A DNA stretch of 64,000 bases from Dasypus novemcinctus (GCF_030445035.2 NC_080675.1:67658544-67722543), one strand, 5' to 3'; shown: positions 12,960 to 23,253, counted from the first letter of the stretch. Made by a program: numbers and translations. Notes: generated from the sequence alone by a model not told the origin.

Positions 12960-15190
12960 AGTCTTAAACATGGAGTGTCTGAAGTGGTTCTCAGAGTTTT
13001 GCAATTGTCTCTCTACCTTAATTGGACTCAAGAGTATTAACTCCCTTTCCAATAATGAAGAGGTTGCTAACAGTCCATGGCATGAGTTGGTAATCAAGAT
13101 ACGCAAAACATCATCTTCTGGATACCCCTACTTCCGTGCTTATAAGAAGCAAAGATCTTGGTGAGAGTGTTTTCAACACCTTAACAGAGTTTTGTGGAGT
13201 CAAATAATATAATGATGTTGGCTGGCTCCTCCTTGATTCTCTGGATACTGTTACAAAAGAAAGAGATGAGTTAAAGGCTTCAAATTTGAAACTGAAACAC
13301 CAAATGGATGATGCAAAAGTTTCTATATGTGCTATGAAAGAAAATTTTGTCTCCTGTAGGCACAGGCTCAAAATATCTGAGAACCAAACTCAGACTCTTG
13401 TTGTAGGGAGTTACAATGGAAACTAAAATCTCAACCCCGCAGGGTTTCTGCAGTTAAAATGAAGGCATTGATTGGAAAAGAGTGGAATCCAGAGAATTGG
13501 CATGGAGACATATGGAACAATGATGATATTGATGGAGACATTGGAACCCTGAATTCTGCTGAGACTTTACCAGATAAGCCTGTGATGACCTGCCCTGTCC
13601 AGATTACACCTTGTCAGCCTTGTATCATCCAGCCTCCAGCCTGCCCCAGGGAGTCTGGACCTCCTCCCAGCCCTGAGGAATGTACCAGCCAAACTCCAGC
13701 ATGGACAGTCAAGCCTCCAGTCTGCCCTGAGGAAACTGCCTTCCAACTCCTGAAGAGATTAATCCTGTCTCACCAGAAGAAAATGCAAGGGAATGCCCTG
13801 AGGTCAGTAGTTTATAAGGCATTTCTAATCCTTCTCCTTACCTACCCCTGCCACCCCACTTGTCTTCAAGACCTATTACTAGATTAAAATCACAACAAGC
13901 CCCCAAAGGTGAAATACAAAGTGTGACCCATGAGGAAGTAAGGTATGCTCAGAAAGAACCGCATGAGTTTTCCAACTTAAATAGACAGAAATCAGGGAAT
14001 ATGTGTGGGAATGGATACTAAGGATATGGGATAATGGTGGAAGGAATATAAAGTTGGATCAGGCTGAATTTATTGATATGAGCCCATTAAGCAGAAATTC
14101 TGGATTCAACACTGTAGCTCGAGGGGTTAGAAAGGGCTCTTCCCCCCAGGGCCCACTGGATGGAACATGAGAGAGTCTGGGCTATGATGTGGACCATTGA
14201 CTATGGGGTGCAGTGATGCTCAGAGATGAACTTACCAGGATGTGTAATGATGTGTCATGATGTGTACATGGATGTGTCATGATGATGGGAGAGAGTGTTG
14301 CTGTGGGGGGAGTGGGGGGCGGGGGCGGTGGGGTTGAATGGGACCTCATATTTTTCATAATATAATTAAAAAAAATAAATATTTTTTTTAAAAAAACTTA
14401 AAGCAATAAAAAAAAAAAAAAAAGAAAGAAAGGGCTCTAACAGTTTGTTTGGGTGGCTGATTGAAACATGGGCCAAAAGATTGCCTAGCATGTCTGAGGT
14501 TAGACACCCAATTTTCCCTAGTACACAGTAGAAAAGGGATTTCAAAGGCTTAGGGAGATTGGAATGCCAGAATGGATTTACCATTTGAGAGCCACTCCCT
14601 CACCCCAGGAATGTCCAGAGAAAAAACCTTTAACCAGGACTGTGAGGAATAAATTTGTAAGACAAATTCCATCTTCCCTGAAGAGCTCTGTGTTTGCTCT
14701 TCTGTAGTCCAGATATTACTGTAGGGAAGGCTGTGATGGAATTAGAATCCTTAAACATTATGGGGTGATTGGATGTTGGTCTGGTAAAAGTCAAGTATGG
14801 GCAGTTAATCACCAAAGTCAAGGTGGGCATGGCTACCACAATGAAAGGCAGATTCAAAAAAGCTCTCAAAAAAGTCTGAGTCATGTAGAGTTATGTCATT
14901 GGTTACTACATCATGGGGTACCTAGCAGTGAAATACATGGACAGTCTACTAAATTTCTTCAGGATCTGTATAAAGAGAAGAGTTCTGGGTTGAGTGAACA
15001 AAACCCTAACTTGAATTACAGATGCAGAGAATCACGGCCCCCAATCAATTCCCAGACTCAAGACAGTTTACAGACACAGAGACCCTTGAATGAGGAGGCC
15101 AGGTCTCCTTGGGGAAGGATCCTGTTAAACCAGCCAAAATGTATACTCAATCTTCCTCCCACCTTTCCCCAAGGAGATCTATCGCCTTTT
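12960..15190 (+). pseudogene. ERV-L gag remnant
   Basis: The region between primer site and protease holds broken gag sequence. One piece (13459-13887) reads as an acidic, proline-rich segment with repeated PACP/PVCP-type motifs. Another (from 14765) leads in frame into the protease. No zinc knuckle is obvious, in line with ERV-L gag. Continuity is lost by stops, shifts and the L1 insertion at 14141-14426. Assignment rests mainly on position. Confidence 0.6.
14141..14426 (+). mobile_element. 5'-truncated L1 3' end
   Basis: 286 bp identical in plan to the extreme 3' end of the large L1 at 61531-61804: cagggcccactggatggaac, cattgactatggggtgcag, the G-rich block near 14306-14335, then a poly-A tail. 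A 12-bp duplication AGAAAGGGCTCT (14129-14140 and 14427-14438) flanks it. It is inserted in the ERV-L gag region, so it is younger than that provirus. A small local repeat of gatgtgtcatgatg is seen at about 14230-14285. Confidence 0.93.
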
Positions 15191-15194
15191 ACCA

Positions 15195-15430
15195 GAGTAA
15201 CTGTGCAGTGGGGGAAAGGAAATGATCAGGCATTTCAGGGATTATTAGATACTGGCTCAGAAGCAACATTAATGCCAGAAGACCCAAAACATCACTGTGG
15301 TCCACCAGTCAGAGTAGGGGCTTATGGAGGTCAGGTAATTAATGGAATTTTAGCTCAAGTCCATCTCACAATTGGTCCAGTGTGTTCCCTGACCCATTCT
15401 TTGATTATTTCCCCAGTTCTAGAATAACTG
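15195..15430 (+). pseudogene. ERV-L protease remnant
   Basis: The frame at 14765-15427 ends with an aspartic protease core: LLDTGSEATLMPE gives the catalytic Asp-Thr-Gly, followed by VRVGAYGGQVINGILAQ, the flap-side region of ERV-L proteases. A stop follows at 15425-15427. In a live element this enzyme would cleave Gag and Gag-Pol in the particle. The active site motif survives but the polyprotein does not. Confidence 0.8.
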
Positions 15431-16645
15431 GAATAGACATACTCAATAACTCAGTAACTGGCAAAATCCCTACATTGGATCCCTGACTTGTGGAGTGAAG
15501 GCTATAATGGTTGGAAAGGCCAAGAGGAAGCCACTAGAACTGCCCCCATCTATCAAAATAGTAAACCAAAAGCAATACTGGATTTGTGGAAGGATTGCAG
15601 AAATTACTGCCACCATAAAGGATTTGAAGGACGCAGAGGTGGTGATTCCCACCACATGCCCCTTCAGCTCTCCTATCTGGCCTGTACAGAAAACAGATGG
15701 ATCTCAGAGGATGACAGTAGATTATTGTACACTTAACCAGGTGGTGGCTCCGATTGCAGCTGCTGTCCCAGATGTGGCATCATTGCTTAAGCAAATCAAC
15801 ACATCCCCTGGCACCTGATATGTAGTTGTTGATTTGGCAAATGATTTTTTCTCAATTGCTATTGATAAGGACCACCAGAAATAGTTTGCTTTCAGCTGGC
15901 AAGGCCAGCAGTATACCTTCACAGTCCTGCCTTAGGGTATATCAACTCTCCTGCCCTATGTCATAATATTGTCCACAGGGATCTTGATCATCTCTCACTC
16001 CCACAAGACATCACAGTAGTCCATTATATTGATGACATCATGTTGATAGGATCTAGTGAGCAAGAAGTAGCAAAGACTCTAGACTTATTAGTAAGGCATT
16101 TGCACGAGAGAGGATGAGAGACAAATCCAACTAAAATACAAGGTCCTTCCACCTCAGTGAAATTTCTAGGTGTCCAGTGGTTGTTCTAGGTGTCCAGGGG
16201 CATGTTAAGAAAGTACTTCTAAAGTGAAGGATAAGCTGTTGCATCTGGCTCCTCCTATGACCAAAAAAGAGGGACAACACTTAGTTGGTCTCTTTGGATT
16301 TTGGAGACAACACATTCCTTATTTGGGTGTGCTACTCTGGCCCATTTACTGGGTGACCAGAAAAGCTGCTAGTTTTGATTGGGGACTGGAACAAGAAGAG
16401 GCTCTGTCAGGTCCAGGCTGCTGTGCAAGCTGCACTACCACTTGGGCCATATGATCCAGCATATCCAATGGTGCTAGAAGTTTCTGTGACAAATAAAGGT
16501 GCTGTCTGGAGCCTTCAGCAGGCCCCTATAGGAGAATCACAATGCAGACCCTTCAGACTTTGGAGCAAAGCCCTGCCATCCTCTGCAAATAACTACTCCC
16601 CTTTTGAGAAACAGTTTTGGCCTGCTACTGGGCCTTAATAGAGAC
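15431..16645 (+). pseudogene. ERV-L reverse transcriptase remnant
   Basis: Recognisable RT blocks in shifting frames are PLELPPSIKIVNQKQYW, then SSPIWPVQKTDGS and MTVDYCTLNQV (15660-15740). Further on come VDLANDFFSI (about 15829-15858) and the polymerase motif YIDD at 16025-16036, which is intact at codon level. The connection region follows (HLVGLFGFWRQHIPYLG, 16280-16330). Stops interrupt at about 15819 and beyond. A 20-bp tandem duplication (ttctaggtgtccag twice, 16165-16205) lies in the RT region. The order matches ERV-L pol. Confidence 0.88.
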
Positions 16646-16649
16646 TGAA

Positions 16650-17340
16650 TGCTTAACCATGGGCCATCAAGTTACCATGAGACCTGAGTTGCCTATCATG
16701 AGCTCGGTATTGTCTGACCCACCAAACCATAAACTTGTGCATGCACAGCAGCACTCCATAATAAAGTGGAAGTGGTATATATGAGATAGGGCTGGAGTGG
16801 GTCCTGAAGGCATGAGTAAGTTACATGAAGAAGTAGCCCAAATGCCTATGGTTACCACCCCTGCCATGTTACCTTCTCTTTCCCAGTCCACAGCTTTGGC
16901 CTCTTGGGGAGTCCCTTACAATGAGTTGACTGAGGAAGAGAATACTCAGGCCTGGTTTACAGATGGTTCTGCATGATATGCAGGTACCACCTGAAAGTGG
17001 ACAGCTGCAGCACTGCAGCCCCTTTCTGGGACATCCCTGAAGGACAGCAGTGAGGGTAAATCCTCCCAGTGGGCAGAACTTCCAGAAATGCACCTGGTTG
17101 TTCATTTTGCTTGGAAGAAGAAATGGCCAGAGGTGCATTTGTACACTGATACATGGGCTGTTGCTAATGGTTTGACTGGATGGTCAGGGAGGGACTTGGA
17201 GGGAACATGATTGGAAAATTGGTGACAAAGAGGTCTGGGGAAGAGGTATTTGGATTGAACTTTCTCAATAGGCAAAAAAAACATGAAAACTTTTGTGTCC
17301 CATGTGAATGCTCACCTGAGGGTAACTTCAGCAGAGGAAG
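16650..17340 (+). pseudogene. ERV-L RNase H remnant
   Basis: WFTDGS (about 16957-16974) supplies the first catalytic Asp of RNase H. SSQWAEL (about 17066-17086) supplies Glu, and LYTDTWAVANGL (17140-17175) the next Asp. VSHVNAH closes the fold at about 17300. Several stops interrupt the frame. This domain would degrade RNA in the RNA-DNA hybrid during reverse transcription. Confidence 0.82.
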
Positions 17341-18112
17341 ATTTTAATAATCAAGTGGATAAGATGACCCACTCTGTGGCTAATGTTCAGCCTCTTTCCC
17401 CACCCACTCCTGTCATTGCCCAGTAAGCTCATGAACAAAGTGGCCATCAAGGTAGGGGTGGGGATTGTGCATGTGCTCAGCAACGTGGACTTGCCCCTGC
17501 CAAGGCTGATGTGGCTACAGCCACTGCTGAATGCCCAATTTGCCAGCAGCAGAGACCCACACTGAGCCCCTGATATGGCACCATTCCTCAAGGTGACCAG
17601 CCTGCTACCTGGTGGCAGGTTGACTACATTAGACCACCTCCACCATGGAAAGGGCAGTGATTTGTTTTAACTGGAATGGACACATACTCTGGATATGGGT
17701 TTGCATTTCCTGTACACAATGCTTCTTCCAAAATTACCATCCTTGGACTTACTGAATGTCTTATCTACTGCCATGGCATTCCACACAGCATTGCTTCTGA
17801 TCAAGGAAACCATTTCACAGAAAATGATGTGTGGGAATGGGCACATGCCCATGGAAATCATTTGTCTGACCATGTTCCCCATCACCCTGAAGCAGCTGGA
17901 TTGATAGAACAGTGGAATGGCCTTTTAAAGTTTCAATTACGGTGCCAACTAGGTGGCAATACCTTGCATGGCTGGGGCAATGTTCTCCAGGAGGCTGTGT
18001 ATGCTCTAAATCAGCATCCACTCTATGGTGCTGTTTCTCCCATAACTAGGATCCATGGGTCCAGGAATCAAGGGATAGGAAATGGGAGTGGCACCACTCA
18101 CTATTATCCCTA
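17341..18112 (+). pseudogene. ERV-L integrase remnant
   Basis: The zinc-binding end reads ECPICQQQRPTLSP (about 17528-17570). The core shows WWQVDYI (first Asp), GMDTYSGYGFAFPVHNAS, SIASDQGNHF (second Asp) and AAGLIEQWNGLL (Glu), so the D,D,E triad can still be read in 17611-17935. The longest clean stretch is 17676-18113. A stop at 18111-18113 and an upstream TGA break it. Confidence 0.88.
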
Positions 18113-18605
18113 GTGACCCACTAGGAAAATTTTTGCTTCCTGTCCCTGCAACCTCAAACTCTGCTGATCTACAGGTTTTAGCCCCAAAAGGAGTGCTATC
18201 ACCAGGGAACACAGCAATGATTCCATTGAACTGGAAGTTAAAACTGCCACCTGGCCACTTTGGGCTCCTCTTACCTCAAGTCTGCAGTCAAAGAAGGGAA
18301 TGACTATACTGGCTGGGGTGACTGATCCTGACTATCAAGGGAAAATAGGACTGTATCTACATAATGGGGGTAAAGAAGAGTTTACCTGGAATACAGGAGA
18401 TCCTCTTAGGGCATCTCCTAGTACTGCCATGTCCTATGATTAAAGTCAATGAAAAATTGCAACAACACAATCCAAGCAGGACTAACAATGGCCCAGAATC
18501 TTCAGGAATGAAAGTTTGGGTCACCCCACCAGGCAAAGAACCACGGCCAGCTGAATTGCTTGCTGAGGGTAATGGAAACATGGAATGGGTAGTGGAATAA
18601 GGTAA
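18113..18605 (+). pseudogene. ERV-L dUTPase remnant
   Basis: Downstream of integrase comes MIPLNWKLKLPPGHFGLLLP (18220-18280) and, after a frameshift near 18300, DPDYQGKIGLYLHNGG, then LVLPCP. These are conserved trimeric dUTPase motifs. ERV-L elements are known for a pol-encoded dUTPase at this spot, unlike class II viruses where it sits before the protease. The enzyme hydrolyses dUTP to limit uracil incorporation. Here it is broken by shifts and stops. Confidence 0.85.
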
Positions 18606-18629
18606 TGATAAATATGAACTTCAACCACA

Positions 18630-19029
18630 TGACCAGTTTCTCCGAACTGGCGGGGGCGAGTTCTAGGACCTGTGGGAAGGAGCGGGGGTAGGGGACGAGA
18701 AGAATGGAGGCAAGACAGGATTCTGATCAAGCCTCGTTTATTGGGGGTAGAACATGGGAATATATACTGAGGAAGGGAACGTGTCCACAGGTGATAGGTT
18801 GGTCTTGCGTGTGGCAGACGTCCAGGAAGGGAATTGGCTGAAAGTTCACACCGGGTATGCAGAGTTTCGCGCCTTGCGCATGCGTGGTGCTGTGGTTACC
18901 AGAGTTGTGGCGGGAAGGGGAGAACAAAGAAACAAGGAGGAAGAAGGAGAAAATGGCAGGGCAGGGTTGTGAAATCCGCCATGTCGTTGGAGGCTGTAAA
19001 TAGGTTTTACAGCGGGTGGCTCCCCACCA
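18630..19029 (-). repeat. Solo LTR of a class II ERV
   Basis: Read on the minus strand the block ends with caataaacgag, then ttgatcagaatcctgtcttg and cctccattctt, a near match to the R/U5 part of the provirus LTR at 22586-23070. It also carries a TATA-like tatatattcc, a gcatgcgcaaggcgcgaaa module and a catggcgg (YY1-like) site. TG...CA ends fit at about 18630 and 19029, though no clean 6-bp duplication is visible, so ends are approximate. It is a solo LTR left by LTR-LTR recombination, inserted into the ERV-L provirus after its dUTPase. Confidence 0.85.
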
Positions 19030-19389
19030 CCAGTTACAGAAATGAGGACTATAATGGTCATGAATCTTTCTTCCTTGTTTCATTATGATGACTGTATATG
19101 TAGACAAAACGAATTTCTTTGTCTTCTTCCCCAAATTTTTCCCTTATCATATAAAAAGTTGTATCCATTTCATGTCATAATATTTGAGGATGTCAAGTTT
19201 CAGAGTGAATATTACCCAAGAACTTGCACCCTATTCTGTATGGAATTAATGAGTTTCCAGTTGTATGCAGGACAGTTGAACATTGTTAGGCAGAAATATA
19301 TATATATACATGTCTGTTATTGTTTTTGCTTAGAGACTAAGTATGGTTTAAGGTAATGTGTATGGTTGCTGGGTTGATAAGGGGTGGAG

Positions 19390-19845
19390 TGCGATGGTTA
19401 GGCTATTGTGTCAACTTGGCCAGGTAATTGTGCCCAGTTGTTTGGTCAAGCAAGCACTACTACTGGGCTAACTGTACTACAAGGGCATTTATGGACGTTC
19501 ATCACCATTGACTTTACTGCAGTGGTAAATCATAGATAGTTGATTATAATTACATCAATCAGGGAACTTGTCATCAGCAATGAGTGACGCTTAACCTGAT
19601 CAGTTGAATCCCTTAAAAGGGGAAGTGATTCCAGCATTAAGAGAGTATTTTACAGCTCATCTTTGGACAGGCAACATCTCTCAAAACTCACCAAGAATCT
19701 TTATTGGACTTTCATTGGAGCTCCTTGTTGCCTGCAGAACCTGGATTTGTGCATCCCCCCAGCTGTGTGAGAGACTGATAAATCTCTTACTATCAACGGA
19801 TATCCCTAGTTGATTCTGTTTCCCTAGAGAACCCTGACAAATACA
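19390..19845 (+). repeat. ERV-L 3' LTR
   Basis: 456 bp, tgcgatggttaggc to ctgacaaataca, collinear with the 5' LTR with scattered substitutions and small indels (an extra block near 19460, a missing CTGC-type repeat near 19733). It is preceded by a purine stretch (gataaggggtggag), the likely polypurine tract, and followed by the AATAT duplication. Confidence 0.9.
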
Positions 19846-19850
19846 AATAT

Positions 19851-21164
19851 GTATCAGTTGATGGAATTGTAAGATTGGCAGTGTTTGGTACCCTGACTCA
19901 GTTGTTCTTGGTTTCTCCTCTGATTTCAGCTATGGATGAGTGGACCCCTCCACGACTGACTAGGACATTACATTGACAGTGTCTTACCTCAAATCTATAT
20001 GCCATGCCCTTGGCTTTCTGCCCCAGGAGGTTCAGCTCCACAGGTTACATGTACATCCAGAAGTGTAGGGCACATAACACTCCCAAAGGTAACTTTGGGC
20101 TGGTGGGAATGGGGCTGATGGATCAATGCTCCCTCCCCCTTCTTTGGCAGGAAATTCTCTCAGCAGGTTGCAGCAGAATGGAGCCCCACTGCCCTCAGCA
20201 ATAACCTCAATAATGTTCCCTTATAATGGCTCTTTCTCCTTTCCTGTCCCACTCTCCTTCGGCTTTCCTCCCTGCTTCCAGAGATGACCACCCAAAATAA
20301 AACACCTGCACTCAAGTCTTTGTCTCAGGCTCTGCTTTCCAGTGGAACCTAAACTAAGATAGATATTATCTAATCAAACCCTTCCATTTTAAAGACCACC
20401 CAAAATAAAACACCTGCACTCAAGTCTTTGTCTCAGGCTCTGCTTTCCGGTGGAACCTAAACTAAGATAGATATTATCTAATCAAACCCTTCCATTTTAA
20501 AGATAAGGAAACATCTTGTACAAGAGTACAATAGTAGTTACAACAAAAACTAGATATCAAATCTCCTCTCTCAGAACAGAGCATTTTATTTTACCACCTA
20601 GGGCCCCATGGAACATTGAACAGTGTAAGACAATACTTAAGGGCTGAACTGTGGTGGAGCAGAGCTTCAGGACAGCTGGCATTCAGAAGGGATAGCCACC
20701 AGTGCATACCAGTGCAGGTGGGAAAGTCTTCATAGAGGAAGAGTCCTTAAATTGAGCCTTAAATAATTCCATAAGCAGAGGTAGGGTATGGCAAGAAAAG
20801 GAAAAGATGAATGCAAGTATTAAAGTCAAAATGAGCATTATATATTCTTATGATATCTAATACCTTAGCAGGCAGGCAATATTGCGATGTAGAAGTAATG
20901 TTGAGTAGGTAAGATAGTGCCAGGTTATGAAACTTTGAAAGCCAAGCAAAATAATTTAAAGATCAGCCAATCAACACCCTTCATTCACACATGAATCTAC
21001 CCACCAACACTCAACTGGGAACTGGTAGAAGTATCCAGAACCCCTGTCTCCGAATTTTTAAATCCTGTGGTCCTTTTTTCACAATTCTACTCTTTCCAAG
21101 GTTAGAATGACACATTTCAAAAACTCAGGATACTTTGTCTATCCTTTTAATGTAATACTCATGG
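19851..21164. other. Intergenic DNA with a tandem duplication
   Basis: No gene recognised. 19851-20350 has the pyrimidine-rich, aataaa-containing look of an old LTR or L1 3' end, unresolved. The 108-bp duplication is listed separately. Confidence 0.5.
20286..20501 (+). repeat. 108-bp tandem duplication (2 copies)
   Basis: Copy 1 at 20286-20393 and copy 2 at 20394-20501 start gaccacccaaaataaaac and end cccttccattttaaa. By eye they differ at about one internal site (ccagtgg versus ccggtgg). Such identity next to strongly diverged repeats indicates a very recent duplication or array slippage. Confidence 0.95.
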
Positions 21165-21450
21165 AATAAAATACAAACTACTTAGCCTATATTTTTGGAC
21201 ACTTGGCCACCTGGGCACTGCTTATCCCTCCAGATTTACTCAACTCATTCCACTTAGAACCTACTCCCCAGAAGTAGTCCTCATGGTCACCCAGCTTCAC
21301 CCTCATACTTACCCCAGGGAAAGTTCCTTCCTTCCTTAAGGTTATGCCATTCTGTTGTGCCACATCATCCCTCTTCTTGCTCATATTTACTGAACTTCTG
21401 CTTATTCACTCTCATTAATTGAGAGCTATGTCCTGAGCCTCCAGGATCTT
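21165..21450 (+). repeat. L2 LINE relic
   Basis: The order aaatacaaactacttagcc, acttggccacctgggcac, then cttcctt and cattctgttg is that of an L2 segment upstream of its 3' end. Diverged; bounds approximate. Confidence 0.6.
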
Positions 21451-21789
21451 TTTCCTTCCATTCCTGCTCAGATTGCACACTACCTTAACACCCAGGCGGT
21501 TGAACCATGTAATACCATGACCTCACATCTTCACGACCTCCTGGATTTGGACTATTGTATCTCCACTTCAGTTACAGCCCAGACCTTGTCATAAATGAGA
21601 ACCACACCAACTCTAAAATTTTAAATTCAAAAAAATCTCTAAATAACATCTCATATTCTTCCTTCTTTCACTTATTTCCTGTATTAGTACATTCAGTCAT
21701 CTACAATGTTTCAGGGACTGGAGAAACAAAGGTCCTTGGCCCAAGGAGCTGGTTGCCTAGTGGTAACAACTAACCAAGAAACTACTGGA

Positions 21790-22585
21790 GCGGACCGCAT
21801 CGGCGGCGGCGGAGCCCCGAGCGGAGGCCGGAGGCGCCCGGCCCGCCGGCCCGGAGCGGAGCGCAGCGGAGGACGCAGCAGCCGCAGCCGCAGGGGCAGC
21901 AGCAGCCGGGCCGGGGCAGCAGCTGGGGGCCAGGGGGCGGCGCCGGGGCCCTGCCTGAGGCGGGAGCTGAAGCTGCTCGAGTCCGTCTTCCACCGCGGCC
22001 ACGAGCGCTTCCGCATTGCCAGCGCCTGCCTGGACGAGCTGAGCTGCGAGTTCCTGCTGGCTGGGGCCGGAGGGGCCGGGCCGGGGCGGGAGCTGCGCCC
22101 GCACCGCATCTCCCCCCGCGGGGTTCGGTGCCTGGGGATCCCGTCAGCATCCACTGCAACATCACGGAGTCATACCCTGCTGTACCCCCCATCTGGTCGG
22201 TGGAGTCTGATGACCCTAACTTGGCTGCTGTATTGGAGAGGCTGGTGGACATAAAAAAAAAAAAAGGGGAATACCCTGCTATTACAGCATCTGAAGAGGA
22301 TCATCTCCGACCTGTGTAAACTCTATAACCTCCCTCAGCATCCAGATGTGGAGATGCTGGATCAGCCCTTGCCAGCAGAGTAGTGTACACAGGAAGATGT
22401 GTCTTCAGAAGATGAAGATGAGGAGATGCCTGAGGACACGGAAGACCTGGATCACTATGAAATGAAAGAAGAAGAACCAGCTGAGGGCAAGAAGTCTGAA
22501 GATGATGGCATCGGAAAAGAAAACTTGGCCATACTAAAGAAAATTAAAAAGAACCAGAGGCAAGATTACTTAAATGGTGTGGTGT
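21790..22585 (+). pseudogene. UBE2Q1: UBE2Q1 processed pseudogene, 5' part
   Basis: An intronless copy of the mRNA for UBE2Q1, a UBC-fold E2 ubiquitin conjugase. It starts in G+C-rich 5' UTR; the start codon is ACG at 21873-21875. Recognisable protein stretches include [37 protein letters not shown] and the acidic [20 protein letters not shown]. Disabling lesions are the lost start, frameshifts near 21910 and 22130, an expanded A run at 22252-22265 and an in-frame TAG at 22381-22383. The reading resumes at 31503 after the provirus. A 14-bp duplication AAGAAACTACTGGA at 21776-21789, repeated at 32892-32905, marks LINE-mediated retroposition. Gene identity comes from my recall of the family. 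Confidence 0.93.
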
Positions 22586-23070
22586 TGTGGGAAGCTGCCT
22601 CTGGCATTAGTATTGTATCGGCCATCTTGTTACCAAACGCCATCTTAGATACTAACCCAGTTAGGTTTCTATTCCCCCATCCTCACTGAAGTAAGTTAAG
22701 TTTCTATTTCTCTTTACGCCACTCCCCCAGGCTCCGATTGGGCACTCCCTAAAGCGCGCGAAAGTTTTTCCGGGGACGTTGCCAAACAACCATCTGCGCA
22801 TGCGTGTGGCGCGAAAACTGAAAATCTAGTTACTTAATCATTTACCAACACATGCGCTGTGGTCAGTAGTACTACCTTCTTCCTTCCTAGTTATAAGTAC
22901 CCCTGACCGACCCTCAATAAACGAGACTTGATCAGAATCCTGTCTTGTCTCCATTCTTCGTGTCTCTTGTCCCCGTCTCTGTGTCGTCTGCTTTGTTTCT
23001 AGATTCCCCGAACTTGGTTGGATAAGAGATGTCCTGTTGTGTTGGCCTGGCCCGCGGGCGGGCCAGGTCA
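22586..23070 (+). repeat. 5' LTR of class II provirus
   Basis: TGTGGGAAGC to ...CCAGGTCA. U3 has two GCCATCTT (YY1-type) motifs at 22621-22629 and 22639-22647, an NRF1-like TGCGCATGCGTG at 22795-22806, and GGCGCGAAAAC (E2F-like) just after. The TATA box is TATAAG near 22892 and the polyadenylation signal AATAAA is at 22916-22921, so R starts roughly 22915-22920. U5 runs to the CA at 23070. Confidence 0.95.
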
Positions 23071-23072
23071 AG

Positions 23073-23090
23073 TGGCAACCACGAAGGGAT
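23073..23090 (+). promoter_or_regulatory. Primer binding site, tRNA-Arg-like
   Basis: TGGCAACCACGAAGGGAT begins two bases after the LTR. It is complementary, with two mismatches by my recall, to the 3' end of mammalian tRNA-Arg(UCG). Betaretroviruses mostly use tRNA-Lys, so this is a distinguishing trait. A tRNA alignment would settle it. Confidence 0.75.
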
Positions 23091-23253
23091 GAATCAAATC
23101 AAGCAATGATATAGAAAACGCCGATTGATGGGCCCAAAAGAAGATATTTGAAGAGACACCGCCATGATCCTGCGGTCAGGATCTCAGAGTACAAAGAGAC
23201 ACCGCCAGGAGCCTGCTGTGCGGTTAGGATCTCGGTAAGTGATCGGAGAAAGT
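23091..23253 (+). promoter_or_regulatory. Proviral leader with splice donor
   Basis: The leader contains two direct copies, about 43 bp apart, of an agagacaccgcca...aggatctc segment (from 23152 and 23195). The second ends in the splice donor CGG/TAAGT context, with a GT at 23235-23236 (g|gtaagt), 18 bases before the gag start. This is the expected place for the major donor used to make env mRNA; packaging signals normally also lie here. Confidence 0.7.

Larger units (their letters stand above)
12471..19845 (+). mobile_element. Class III ERV-L provirus, decayed
   Basis: Two related LTRs (12471-12929 and 19390-19845) bracket remnants of gag, protease, reverse transcriptase, RNase H, integrase and a dUTPase placed after integrase; that last order is diagnostic of ERV-L. 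No env-like sequence is present, as usual for ERV-L. A 5-bp duplication AATAT lies immediately outside both LTRs (12466-12470 and 19846-19850), proving a single integration. Every frame carries stops and shifts. The provirus later received an L1 fragment (14141-14426) and a class II solo LTR (about 18630-19029). By eye the two LTRs differ at roughly one site in eight plus indels, so it is much older than the provirus at 22586. Confidence 0.93.

Noticed and set aside
14765-15427. A captured retroviral-like aspartic protease gene under selection
   Set aside because: It is the gag/protease part of the decayed ERV-L, and neighbouring domains are equally broken.
21706-22254. Long G+C-rich open frames on both strands
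   Set aside because: They are shadow frames of the UBE2Q1 retrocopy 5' end, which has lost its start codon and frame.
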